Shown in pieces: positions 8,186-16,067 of a DNA stretch of 60,018 bases (position 1 is its first letter; each line of letters opens with the position of its first letter). Below the pieces are notes generated by a model. It made no database searches. It had not been told where the DNA came from and worked only from the letters and a program-made list of their open reading frames with translations. The translations under genes and the position numbers were made by a program. This DNA comes from Streptomyces aidingensis (GTDB lineage: Bacteria; Actinomycetota; Actinomycetes; Streptomycetales; Streptomycetaceae). The DNA lies in NCBI RefSeq assembly GCF_900112355.1, contig NZ_FOLM01000025.1, positions 1 through 60,018 on the forward strand, read 5' to 3'.

Positions 8186-8217
8186 ACGGTAGCGGTGCGA
8201 ACTCAGAAGGCTCTGAG
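8186..8217 (-). promoter_or_regulatory. leaderless promoter with CTCAGA-type palindrome, flavoprotein gene
   Basis: On the minus strand CTCAGAGCCTTCTGAG (8202-8217) is followed after 10 bases by TACCGT (TANNNT -10), and 7 bases later by the ATG at 8178. Spacings match those at the ammonia-lyase promoter (5139-5170) base for base. Confidence 0.7.
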
Positions 8218-8270
8218 ATTGCGCGGGGCGGGGCCGCCGCCCGCTCGCGGAGCCCTGGGTTCAGTGAACT

Positions 8271-8298
8271 ATGAATTCACGAATCCATGTACTAGTGT
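8271..8298 (+). promoter_or_regulatory. ArsR-gene promoter and candidate metal-regulator operator
   Basis: ATGAATTCACGAATCCAT (8271-8288) is an imperfect 18-bp palindrome in otherwise G/C-rich DNA. TAGTGT (8293-8298) is a TANNNT -10 box 7 bases before the GTG start at 8306, so the ArsR transcript may be leaderless. The palindrome covers the -35 region, as expected for an autorepressor operator. Confidence 0.6.
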
Positions 8299-8305
8299 GG
8301 GCCGG

Positions 8306-8641
8306 GTGCTGACTGTTGCTTCCGACATCGAGGTGCTGGCGCGGTTCGGCCGGGCGCTGGCCGATCCGATCCGCTGCCGCATCCTGCTCGCGCTGCGCGC
8401 GGCCCCGGCGCACCCGGCCGATCTGGCCGGGGCACTGGGCATCTCCCGTACCCGGCTGTCGAACCACCTGGCCTGCCTGCGGGACTGCGGGCTGGTGGTG
8501 GCCGTCCCGGTGGGGCGGCGCTCCCGCTACGAACTCGCCGACCCCCGCCTCGGGCACGCGCTGGACGATCTGCGCACCGCCGTGGTCGCCGTCGAGACCG
8601 ACCGCAGCTGCCCGGATGCCGGCGAGAAGGGCTGCTGCTGA
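8306..8641 (+). CDS. ArsR/SmtB-family metal-sensing repressor
   Basis: Winged-helix repressor of 111 residues, probably releasing DNA when a metal ion binds. The core LADPIRCRILLAL and the recognition helix ISRTRLSNHLACL are typical. Cysteines sit in the core, after the recognition helix (HLACLRDCG) and at the C-terminus (SCP...GCC), a CmtR-like pattern suited to a thiophilic metal. The GTG start at 8306 follows a -10 box by 7 bases; a longer upstream frame lacks a start signal. The stop overlaps the next ATG (TGATG), so it is cotranscribed with the cation transporter it probably controls. Confidence 0.88.
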   Translation: MLTVASDIEVLARFGRALADPIRCRILLALRAAPAHPADLAGALGISRTRLSNHLACLRDCGLVVAVPVGRRSRYELADPRLGHALDDLRTAVVAVETDRSCPDAGEKGCC

Positions 8642-9396
8642 TGGCGGACACGCCCGTGCCGCTCCGGCCCGGCCCGGTCCCCGAGCGGCGCGCGGTGCTG
8701 GCCCGCCGGATACGGCTGCTGGTCGCGGCGACCATCGGCTACAACGTCGTCGAGGCGGCCGTGGCGCTGACCGCCGGCACCCTCGCCTCCTCCGGCGCGC
8801 TGATCGGCTTCGGCCTGGACTCGGTGGTGGAGGTCTCCTCCGCCGCGGCGGTCGCCTGGCAGTTCTCGGCCACCGAGCACGCCGTGCGCCAGGCCCGGGA
8901 GCGGAGAGCCCTGCGGATCATCGCGGTCTCGTTCTTCGCGCTCGCCGCCTATGTCACGGCCGACGCCGCACGCGCGCTGGCCGGCCCCGGGGAAGCCGGG
9001 GCCTCCGTCCCCGGCATCGTGCTGGCCGCCCTGTCACTGGCGGTCATGCCGTTCCTCTCCTACGCGCAGCGCCGGGCGGGCCGGGAACTGGGATCCGCCT
9101 CGGCGGTGGCGGACTCCCGGCAGACCCTGCTGTGCAGCTACCTCTCCGCCGTGCTGCTGGTGGGCCTGGTGGCCAATGCCGCACTCGGCTGGTCATGGGC
9201 CGACCCCGTCGCCGCCCTGGTCATCGCCGCGGTCGCGGCGAAGGAGGGCCGCGACGCCTGGCGCGGGGAGGCCTGCTGCGCCGTGCCCGCGCCCCGTTCC
9301 GCCGGGGCGGAGACCGCACCGGGGGACGCGTGCGGGTGCGCGCCGGGCTGCGCCTGCCGCGCCCCCGGCCCGGGCGGCCGGGAGACGGTCCGGTGA
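8641..9396 (+). CDS. cation diffusion facilitator-like transporter with Cys-rich tail
   Basis: Integral membrane protein of 251 residues, likely a metal-ion exporter. Several hydrophobic helices are visible (about 25-45, 52-75, 90-110, 123-140, 160-180). The conserved GFGLDSVVE segment with its Asp lies in the second helix, as in CDF proteins. The C-terminus is rich in Cys (ACC, CGC and CAC motifs within about 35 residues) and could bind metal. One-base overlap with the upstream ArsR gene supports a metal-resistance operon. The metal cannot be told from sequence. Confidence 0.8.
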   Translation: MADTPVPLRPGPVPERRAVLARRIRLLVAATIGYNVVEAAVALTAGTLASSGALIGFGLDSVVEVSSAAAVAWQFSATEHAVRQARERRALRIIAVSFFALAAYVTADAARALAGPGEAGASVPGIVLAALSLAVMPFLSYAQRRAGRELGSASAVADSRQTLLCSYLSAVLLVGLVANAALGWSWADPVAALVIAAVAAKEGRDAWRGEACCAVPAPRSAGAETAPGDACGCAPGCACRAPGPGGRETVR

Positions 9397-9462
9397 ACGG
9401 CCGGGCCGCCGGCCGTGGGGGGCCCGCGGCGCGGAAACGGGCCGTCGGTAGGGTCGGCCGGT

Positions 9463-9798
9463 ATGACCATCGCCCGATCCGCCGCCCTGTTCGTCGTCGC
9501 CGCCCTGTTCGAGATCGGCGGCGCCTGGCTGGTCTGGCAGGGCATCCGCGAACACCGCGGCCTGCTCTGGATCGGCGCCGGCGCCATCGCCCTGGGCCTG
9601 TACGGGGTGGTGGCCACCTTCCAGACCGACGACAACTTCGGCCGCGTCCTCGCCGCCTACGGCGGGATCTTTGTGGCCGGCTCCCTGGCCTGGGGCATGA
9701 TCGCCGACGGCTACCGCCCCGACCGCTTCGACATCATCGGCGCCGCGGTCTGCCTGGCCGGCATGGCGGTGATCATGTACGCGCCGCGCGGCCACTGA
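9463..9798 (+). CDS. YnfA/UPF0060 family small membrane protein
   Basis: A 111-residue protein with four hydrophobic helices, matching the YnfA family (SMR-like fold). The characteristic segments AALFEIGGAWLVWQ, AYGGIFVAGSLAWG and the DRFDIIGA loop are present. Function is poorly defined in the family, with transport of toxic compounds suggested. ATG 9463 matches the normal family start. It lies 66 bases after the transporter and may share its transcript, which could terminate before the convergent epoxide hydrolase. Confidence 0.9.
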   Translation: MTIARSAALFVVAALFEIGGAWLVWQGIREHRGLLWIGAGAIALGLYGVVATFQTDDNFGRVLAAYGGIFVAGSLAWGMIADGYRPDRFDIIGAAVCLAGMAVIMYAPRGH

Positions 9799-9880
9799 TC
9801 CGGCCGTCCGGCGGCCCGGTCGCGGCGATCTCCGTTCCCGCGCCGGGGGTCCCGGCAACGGATTGCGCCTCGGCCCGCGG

Positions 9881-11002
9881 TCAGTGTGCCGTTGCCCCGC
9901 GGCCGGCCGCCCGCGCCCGGCCCTGCCCGAGGGCGAGGAAGAAGTCCCGGATGTCCTCGGCGAGCAGCTCCGGCACCTCCATGGCGGCGAAGTGGCCGCC
10001 GCGCTCGAACTCCGACCAGTGCCTGATGTCGTAGCGCCGCTCGGCCAGCGGGCGCACCGGCTGGGTGATGTCGTGCGCGAACACCGCCACGCCCACCGGC
10101 ACCGGGCACGGCTCGGTCCGCCGCGGCGCCTCCCGGTGCAGCCGTGCCGAGGACGCCGCGGTGGCGGTCAGCCAGTACAGCGAGACATTGGTGAGCAGCC
10201 GCTCGTCGCTGATCGCCGAGCGCGGGTCCGTCCACTGCGCGAAGCGCTCGGCGATCCAGGCGAGCTGGCCGACCGGTGAGTCGGTCAGCGCATAGCCGAT
10301 GGTCTGCGGGGTGGTGGCCTGAAGGGCCTGGTACGGCGGACGGTTGGCCATCAGCCGGCGGATCCGGTCCAGCCGGGCCTCGTCCGATGCGGACAGTTCG
10401 ACGCCGGCGTCCGGGTCCGGCCGGGTCGGCAGATAGTTGACATGCACTCCGGCGACCTGTCCGGGGGCCGCCGCGCCGAGCGCCAGGGAGATGCCCGAGC
10501 CGAAGTCGCCGCCCTGCGCGCCGTAGCGCCGGTAGCCGAGCCGGCGCATCAGCTCGGCCCAGGCCCGCGCGATGTGGTCGATGTCCCAGCCGCGCCGGTG
10601 GGTCGGGCCGGAGAAGCCGTACCCCGGGAGGGACGGGATCACCAGGTGGAAGTCGCGCGACAGCGGCTCGATCACGTCGAGGAACTCCAGGAACGAACCG
10701 GGCCAGCCGTGGGTGAGGATCAGCGCGAGCGCGTCCGGCCTGGCGCACCGGACGTGGAGGAAGTGGATGCGCTGGCCGTCGATCTCGGTGCTGAAGTGCG
10801 GAAGCGCGTTGAGCCGGGCCTCCTGCGCACGCCAGTCGTAACCGGTGCGCCAGTACTCGGCCAGCTCCCGCAGCCTCGCCAGCGGGAAACCGTAGTCCCA
10901 CCCGGCGTCGGCGACCTCGTTGGGCCAGCGGGTGCGGGCCAGACGGCCGGCCAGGTCGTCGAGGCCGGCCTGGGGGATGTCGATGCGGAACGGCTTGATC
11001 AC
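9881..11002 (-). CDS. epoxide hydrolase (EHN-type N-terminal domain)
   Basis: Alpha/beta hydrolase of 373 residues, predicted to add water to an epoxide. The N-terminal region (WDYGFPLARLRELAEYW) is the epoxide-hydrolase N-terminal domain. HGWPGS forms the oxyanion side, GGDFGSG carries the nucleophilic Asp, and a late FERGGHFAAMEVPE segment supplies the catalytic His. No signal peptide, so it is cytoplasmic. The GTG start at 11002 has a strong GAGGAG upstream. It is divergent from a MarR-family gene with two palindromes between them, so it is probably repressed by that regulator and induced by an unknown ligand. Confidence 0.88.
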   Translation of the reverse strand: MIKPFRIDIPQAGLDDLAGRLARTRWPNEVADAGWDYGFPLARLRELAEYWRTGYDWRAQEARLNALPHFSTEIDGQRIHFLHVRCARPDALALILTHGWPGSFLEFLDVIEPLSRDFHLVIPSLPGYGFSGPTHRRGWDIDHIARAWAELMRRLGYRRYGAQGGDFGSGISLALGAAAPGQVAGVHVNYLPTRPDPDAGVELSASDEARLDRIRRLMANRPPYQALQATTPQTIGYALTDSPVGQLAWIAERFAQWTDPRSAISDERLLTNVSLYWLTATAASSARLHREAPRRTEPCPVPVGVAVFAHDITQPVRPLAERRYDIRHWSEFERGGHFAAMEVPELLAEDIRDFFLALGQGRARAAGRGATAH

Positions 11003-11019
11003 GGTCTTCTCCTCTTAAA

Positions 11020-11036
11020 CGTTAGTGGCACTAACG
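11020..11036. promoter_or_regulatory. MarR operator 1
   Basis: CGTTAGTGGCACTAACG is a palindrome around one central base. It lies just upstream of the epoxide hydrolase start and 47 bp before the MarR gene. Confidence 0.75.
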
Positions 11037-11047
11037 AATGTAGACTG

Positions 11048-11060
11048 TTAGTGCCACTAA
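11048..11060. promoter_or_regulatory. MarR operator 2
   Basis: TTAGTGCCACTAA repeats the core of operator 1 about 26 bp away. It lies close to the MarR ribosome site, consistent with autorepression. Confidence 0.75.
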
Positions 11061-11083
11061 TGCAATAGCCGTGGAGGATGCCC

Positions 11084-11557
11084 GTGAGCCCGACCCCCGA
11101 ACCCGCGCGGCTGCGCACCATCCCCAGCCGTCTGCTCGCCGGGGCCGCACTCGTCGCCGACCGGCTGGTCGGCGAGCGCCTGGCCGCCGAGGACGCCCAC
11201 AAGTGGCACTTCGCCGTCCTGGTCACGCTCGCCGAGGCCGGCGCCGCCAGCCAGGCCGAACTCAGCCGCCGCACCGGCATCTACCGCAGCGACATGGTCG
11301 CCGTCCTCAACGAGCTCGCCGACGCCGCCTGCATCCGCCGCGAACCCGCCCCCGCCGACCGCCGCCGCAACGTCATCTCCCTCACCCCCGCCGGCCGGCG
11401 CCGCCTGGAGCGCCTGGACACAGTCATCGCCGACGCCCAGCGGGAACTCCTGGCCCCCCTCACCACCGGCGAACAGGACGAACTCGTCCGGCTGCTCGGT
11501 CTTCTGACCGAGCACCACCGGCCCCCGCATCCCCGCCCGCAGCGCGGCGCACGTTAG
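11084..11557 (+). CDS. MarR-family transcriptional repressor
   Basis: Winged-helix regulator of about 157 residues. The core reads AELSRRTGIYRSDMVAVLNEL (recognition helix) followed by the wing EPAPADRRRNVISLTPAG, which is diagnostic. An ATG at 11078 directly abuts GGAGG, too close for initiation; GTG 11084 has the usual 6-base gap, so I prefer it. Two matching palindromes separate it from the divergent epoxide hydrolase, which it probably represses along with itself. The ligand is unknown. A weak hairpin near 11644-11665 may end its transcript. Confidence 0.9.
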   Translation: MSPTPEPARLRTIPSRLLAGAALVADRLVGERLAAEDAHKWHFAVLVTLAEAGAASQAELSRRTGIYRSDMVAVLNELADAACIRREPAPADRRRNVISLTPAGRRRLERLDTVIADAQRELLAPLTTGEQDELVRLLGLLTEHHRPPHPRPQRGAR

Positions 11558-11696
11558 CGCGGCCGCTCCCGCCCGCGGCGAGGCCGTCCGATCCCGGCCG
11601 AACCGCCCGCACCGGCACACAAGCGCACCGTTCGGGCAGAGCCGTCCGGCCACCTTTTGCCGGACCGGGCGACGTGGCAGGATGACTTCCCCGGGA

Positions 11697-11710
11697 TGGG
11701 AGCGCTCCCA
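11697..11710. promoter_or_regulatory. CebR box upstream of GH94
   Basis: TGGGAGCGCTCCCA is the perfect 14-bp palindrome recognised by the LacI-family repressor CebR in Streptomyces, which senses cello-oligosaccharides. It lies about 58 bp before the GH94 start. The cebR gene is not in this window. Confidence 0.9.
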
Positions 11711-11767
11711 TAACTCGCCGCCTCCCTCCTCGCCACCGCATTCCGCCCACTGTGCTGGAGGACACAC

Positions 11768-14218
11768 ATGAGGTACGGCCACTTCGACGACGAGCGACGC
11801 GAGTATGTGATCGGTCAGCCGGACACACCCCTGCCCTGGATCAACTACCTGGGCACCGAGGAGTACTTCGGCATCGTCTCGAACACCGCAGGCGGTTACT
11901 CCTTCTACCGGGACGCCCGGCTGCGCCGCCTCACCCGGTACCGCTACAACAATGTGCCTCTGGACAGCGGTGGCCGCTATGTGTACCTGCGGGACAACGG
12001 CTCGGGCGACTTCTGGTCGCCGTCCTGGCAGCCGACCCGCAGCGAACTGGACGCGTACGAGTGCCGGCACGGCCTGTCGTACACCACGATCGCCTCCGCA
12101 CGCGGCGGCATCCGCTCCGAGACGCTGTACTTCGTCCCGCTCCGCGAGAACCTGGAGGTCTGGCGGGTGCGGGTGACCAATGAGCGGGACGCCGCCGCCG
12201 ATCTCTCACTGTTCTCGGCCATCGAGTTCTGCCTGTGGGACGCCCAGGACGACGCCACCAACTACCAGCGCAACTACTCCACCGGCCAGGTGGAGCTGGT
12301 GGACGGGGTCATCTACCACAAGACCGAGTACCGGGAGCGGCGCGACCACTTCGCCTACTTCGCCTGCTCCGAGCCGCTGGCCGGATACGACACCCAGCGC
12401 GGCACCTTCCTCGGCCCCTACCGGGGCTGGGACCGCCCGGCCGCCGTCGAACGCGGCCAGTCCTTCGACTCGGTAGCGCACGGCTGGGCGCCCATGGGCA
12501 GCCACCACGTCCGGCTCTCCCTGGCCCCGGGCGAGACCCGTGAGGTGATCTTCCTGCTCGGCTACTGGGAGAACCCCCGGGACGCCAAGTTCGACCCGCC
12601 GGGCTCGCAGACCGTGAACAAGACCCTGGTGCGCCCGGTGATCGAGCGGTGGCTGACCCCCGAGGCGGTGGCCGGGGGATTCGCCGAACTGCGCGCGTCC
12701 TGGGACTCGATGCTGGCGGTCATGCAGGTGAACTCCCCGGACACCGACACCGACCGCATGGTCAACATCTGGAACGCCTACCAGTCCATGGTGACGTTCA
12801 ACATGAGCCGCTCGGCGTCGTCGTTCGAGTCCGGCATCGGCCGGGGCATGGGCTTCCGCGACTCCAACCAGGACCTGCTCGGGTTTGTGCACATCGTGCC
12901 CGAACGGGCCCGGCAGCGGATTCTCGACATCGCCGCGACCCAGTTGCCCACCGGCGGCGCCTACCACCAGTACCAGCCGCTCACCAAGCGCGGCAACAAC
13001 GACATCGGCTCCGGCTTCAACGACGACCCGCTGTGGCTGATCACGGGCGTGGCGGCGTACCTCAAGGAGACCGGCGACCTGTCGATCCTGGACGAACAGG
13101 TGCCGTACGACAACGACGAGTCGGCCGCCACCCCGCTGTACGAACACCTCCAGCGCTCGCTCCGGTACACCCTGGACCGGCTCGGTCCGCACGGCCTGCC
13201 GCTGATCGGCCGGGCCGACTGGAACGACTGCCTGAACCTCAACTGCTTCTCGGAGACCCCCGGGGAGCCCTTCCAGACCACCGAGAACAAGGACGGCGGG
13301 GTGGCCGAGTCGGTGTTCATCGCCGGCCTGTTCGCGCTCGCCGCCCGGGAGCTGGCGGGCATCGCCGAGGCCTGTGACCGGCCCGCGGACGCGGCCGAGT
13401 ACCGCAGCGCGGGCGAGAAGATGGCGGGCACCATCGCCGAACACGGCTGGGACGGCGCCTGGTTCCGGCGGGCCTTCGACTACCACGGCAATGTGATCGG
13501 CTCGGGCGAGAACGACGAGGGCCAGATCTTCATCGAGCCGCAGGGCATGTGCATCATCGGCGGCGTCGGGGTCGAGAACGGCATGGCTGTCCAGGCCCTG
13601 GCGAGCGTCCGGGAACGGCTGGCCACCGAGCACGGCATCGTGCTGCAGCAGCCGGCCTACTCCCGCTACCGGGTCGAGCTGGGCGAGATCTCCTCGTACC
13701 CGCCCGGCTACAAGGAGAACGCCGGCGTCTTCTGCCACACCAACCCCTGGCTGATGATCGCCGAGGCCATGGTGGGCAACGGGGACGGTGCCTTCGACTA
13801 CTACCGGCGGATCAACCCCTCGGCCCGGGAGAACATCAGCGAACTGCACCGCTGCGAGCCCTATGTCTACGCCCAGATGATCGCGGGCAAGGACGCCCCC
13901 ACCCACGGCGAGGCCAAGAACTCCTGGCTGACCGGCACCGCGGCGTGGAACTACGTGGCCATCACGCAGTGGATCCTCGGCATCCGGCCGGACTTCGGCG
14001 GGCTGCGCATCGACCCGGTGCTGCCGGCCGCCTGGGAGGGCTTCAGCGCCAGCCGGAAGTTCCAGGGGATCACCTACGACATCACCGTGCGCAAGGCCGC
14101 GGGCGTCCGGGGCCGGGTGCGGCACCTGATGGTGGACGGCCGGCGGGTGGAGGGCAACCAGCTCCCGCCGGCTCCGGCCGGGTCCGTGGTCCGGGTCGAG
14201 GCGGTCATCGAGGAGTAG
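11768..14218 (+). CDS. GH94 cellobiose phosphorylase
   Basis: Cytoplasmic enzyme of 816 residues that splits cellobiose with phosphate into glucose 1-phosphate and glucose. The N-terminal beta-sandwich (about 1-280) starts with the GHFDDERREYVI and NYLGTEEYFGIVSNTAGGYSF signatures. The alpha-barrel has ESGIGRGMGFRDSNQDLLG, YHQYQPLTKRGNNDIGSG and the catalytic ADWNDCLN segment, where Asp487 is the likely general acid. Length matches the family and there is no signal peptide. GGAGGA precedes the ATG, and the promoter carries a perfect CebR box, so it should be induced by cellobiose or cellotriose. A strong hairpin follows. The nearby G6PDH-like gene could take the product onward, but lies on the other strand. 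Confidence 0.95.
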   Translation: MRYGHFDDERREYVIGQPDTPLPWINYLGTEEYFGIVSNTAGGYSFYRDARLRRLTRYRYNNVPLDSGGRYVYLRDNGSGDFWSPSWQPTRSELDAYECRHGLSYTTIASARGGIRSETLYFVPLRENLEVWRVRVTNERDAAADLSLFSAIEFCLWDAQDDATNYQRNYSTGQVELVDGVIYHKTEYRERRDHFAYFACSEPLAGYDTQRGTFLGPYRGWDRPAAVERGQSFDSVAHGWAPMGSHHVRLSLAPGETREVIFLLGYWENPRDAKFDPPGSQTVNKTLVRPVIERWLTPEAVAGGFAELRASWDSMLAVMQVNSPDTDTDRMVNIWNAYQSMVTFNMSRSASSFESGIGRGMGFRDSNQDLLGFVHIVPERARQRILDIAATQLPTGGAYHQYQPLTKRGNNDIGSGFNDDPLWLITGVAAYLKETGDLSILDEQVPYDNDESAATPLYEHLQRSLRYTLDRLGPHGLPLIGRADWNDCLNLNCFSETPGEPFQTTENKDGGVAESVFIAGLFALAARELAGIAEACDRPADAAEYRSAGEKMAGTIAEHGWDGAWFRRAFDYHGNVIGSGENDEGQIFIEPQGMCIIGGVGVENGMAVQALASVRERLATEHGIVLQQPAYSRYRVELGEISSYPPGYKENAGVFCHTNPWLMIAEAMVGNGDGAFDYYRRINPSARENISELHRCEPYVYAQMIAGKDAPTHGEAKNSWLTGTAAWNYVAITQWILGIRPDFGGLRIDPVLPAAWEGFSASRKFQGITYDITVRKAAGVRGRVRHLMVDGRRVEGNQLPPAPAGSVVRVEAVIEE

Positions 14219-14260
14219 CCTCCGCCGCACACGGCCCCGCCGCCGTTGGGCGCAGCGGGC

Positions 14261-14295
14261 GGGCCGGGGAGGAACCCGGGGCTCCTCCCCGGCCC
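14261..14295 (+). terminator. hairpin terminator after GH94
   Basis: Perfect 13-bp stem (GGGCCGGGGAGGA / TCCTCCCCGGCCC) with a 9-base loop, about 40 bp after the GH94 stop. There is no U-tract, as is usual in this genus. Confidence 0.75.
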
Positions 14296-14310
14296 CCGCC
14301 GCGGAGCGGC

Positions 14311-14400
14311 TCAGGCGGGTGCGGGCTGCTGCTGCGTGATGCAGTGCACGCCACCGCCCCGGGCGAACAGGTCCCGGGGCGGTCCGTACAGCTCCGGCAT
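14311..14400 (-). pseudogene. C-terminal remnant of an agmatine deiminase
   Basis: About 30 codons read LYGPPRDLFARGGGVHC then ITQQQPAPA and a stop. The GGGVHCITQQQP motif, with its catalytic Cys, is the hallmark C-terminus of agmatine deiminase, which converts agmatine to N-carbamoylputrescine. Nothing upstream on this strand continues the protein, so only the tail survives. It sits back-to-back with a second gene remnant. Confidence 0.65.
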
Positions 14401-14445
14401 TCGACGAGACACAGCTCGTGGGATTCCCGGTGAACGCGATCCTGA

Positions 14446-14616
14446 GGACAGGAGCTGGGCATGTTCCACTACGGCGGCTCGACGCACTGCCTGCTGTTCC
14501 GCCCCGGGATCCAGCTCGACTTCGTGGACCGCGTCAAGAACCTCACCCCCGGCAACGTCCTGCTGAACAAGAGGATCGCCACCGCCCAGGACGAGACCGC
14601 ACCCGCCGCGCGGTAA
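14446..14616 (+). pseudogene. C-terminal remnant of a phosphatidylserine decarboxylase-like gene
   Basis: The frame gives GQELGMFHYGGSTHCLLF, then RPGIQLDF and a tail ending KRIATAQDETAPAAR. The E-L-G-M-F-x-Y-G-G-S-T-H-C-L motif contains the GST self-cleavage site that forms the pyruvoyl group in phosphatidylserine decarboxylases. In-frame TGA codons lie just upstream (14443-14445, 14431-14433), and the bulk of the enzyme (over 200 residues) is missing. ATG 14461 could start a 51-residue peptide, but a functional role is doubtful. Confidence 0.65.
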
Positions 14617-14699
14617 CCGGCCCGCGGATCCCGGAGCACGATCCGGAGGCCGCCGGGCCGGTGGGGGAAGCCGCACCCGGGGCTCCGCGCCGGCCCCCG

Positions 14700-16067
14700 C
14701 TACCGCCGCCGCGGGGGCGGGCCCGCTGAGCCGGCCGGGTACTCCTCCAGCGGCACCAGGCCGGCCGCCCAGCCGGACAGGACGGGTTCCAGGACCCGCC
14801 AGGCCTCTTCGGCCTCGTCGCCGCGGATGGACAGGGCGGGGTCCCCGTGCAGCACGTCCAGCAGCAGCCGGCCGTAGGCGGGCAGGCCCGGCGGTTCCAT
14901 CCGGGCGGTCAGCGACAGCGCGGTGAGCTGGTGGGCGTGGGCACCGATGCCCGTCAGGTCCAGGGTCAGCCCTTCGGGTTCCAGATGGAACCGGAGCACA
15001 TTGGGCAGGGCTTCCCCGCTGTGGCCGAACGGCAGATGGGGCACGGACCGGAAGCGCACCGCGACCTCCTTGCGGTCCCTGCCCAGCGCCTTGCCGCTGC
15101 GGAGCCGGAACGTCGTGCCGGCCCAGCGCCAGCTCTCCAGCTCCAGTTCCACCTCCGCGAAGGTCTCGGTACGGCGCCGCGGGCTGACCCCCTCCTCCTC
15201 GGTGTAGCCGGGGATGTCCAGGTCACCGATCCGGCCGGGCAGATAGCGGGCGCGGCGCGTGCGGCGCACGACATCGTCCTCGGTCAGGGTCCGTACGGAC
15301 CGCAGGACATCGACCTTCCGGTCGCGCAGATCGCGCTCGCCGAGGGTGATCGGCGGTTCCATGGCCACCAGGCAGAGCAGTTGCAGCAGATGGTTCTGCA
15401 CCATGTCCTTCAGCGCCCCGACACGGTCGTAGTAGCCGGCCCTGCCCTCCAGTGCCAGGGTCTCGTCCCAGACGATCTCCACTTCGGCGATGTGGGTGCT
15501 GTTCCAGATCGGTTCCAGCATCCGGTTGGCCAGCCGGCTGCCGAGCACGTTCTGCACGGTGGTCATCGCCAGGAAGTGATCGACCCGGAACACGGCCTGC
15601 TCCGGCACCAGACGGCCGAGCAGCCGGTTCAGTTCCCGGGCGCCGGCCAGGTCCTCGCCGAACGGCTTCTCCAGCACGATCCGGCTGCCCGCCGGCAGGC
15701 CCGCCTGGTGCAGACAGGTGACCGCGCGGGGGAAGACCGCCGGGGGCAGGGCGAGGTAGACGGCGACCGGCCCGTCGCCGGCGATGGCGGCGGCCACGTC
15801 GGCGGGGTCGGTGACATCGGCCCGCAGGTAGCGGACCGAGGCCGCGACCGCGTCCCTGGCCCCGGCCGGAAGGTGTCCGCCGTGCCGGCCGAGCTGGGCG
15901 GCGGCCCACTCCCGGTACTGCCCGTCGTCCCAGTCCTCCCTGCTTGCACAGGTCAGCTGCGTCCGGTCGCCGAGGTGCCCCGCCGACCGCAGGGCGGCCA
16001 GCGCCGGCAGCAGATAGCGCGCGGTGAGGTCCCCCGTCGCGCCGAAGAGGACAAGCCGGCCGATCAT
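14700..16067 (-). CDS. zwf: glucose-6-phosphate dehydrogenase-like protein with altered active-site motif
   Basis: NADP-dependent dehydrogenase family, 455 residues. GATGDL (9-14) is the nucleotide fingerprint, EKPFG (133-137) is present, and YYDRVGALKDMVQNHLLQLL matches G6PDH. The signature usually reading RIDHYLGKE is RVDHFLAMTT here (161-170). The catalytic His is kept but the substrate-binding Lys is gone, so activity on glucose 6-phosphate is not certain. The ATG overlaps the stop of the upstream GH15 gene by four bases (ATGA), so the two are coupled. It could be an accessory zwf paralogue or a dehydrogenase for another sugar phosphate. Confidence 0.82.
   Translation of the reverse strand: MIGRLVLFGATGDLTARYLLPALAALRSAGHLGDRTQLTCASREDWDDGQYREWAAAQLGRHGGHLPAGARDAVAASVRYLRADVTDPADVAAAIAGDGPVAVYLALPPAVFPRAVTCLHQAGLPAGSRIVLEKPFGEDLAGARELNRLLGRLVPEQAVFRVDHFLAMTTVQNVLGSRLANRMLEPIWNSTHIAEVEIVWDETLALEGRAGYYDRVGALKDMVQNHLLQLLCLVAMEPPITLGERDLRDRKVDVLRSVRTLTEDDVVRRTRRARYLPGRIGDLDIPGYTEEEGVSPRRRTETFAEVELELESWRWAGTTFRLRSGKALGRDRKEVAVRFRSVPHLPFGHSGEALPNVLRFHLEPEGLTLDLTGIGAHAHQLTALSLTARMEPPGLPAYGRLLLDVLHGDPALSIRGDEAEEAWRVLEPVLSGWAAGLVPLEEYPAGSAGPPPRRR

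Noticed and set aside
14461..14616. The 51-codon frame as a functional small protein
   Set aside because: It equals the tail of a decarboxylase family with the rest missing and stop codons just upstream, so a remnant is more likely.
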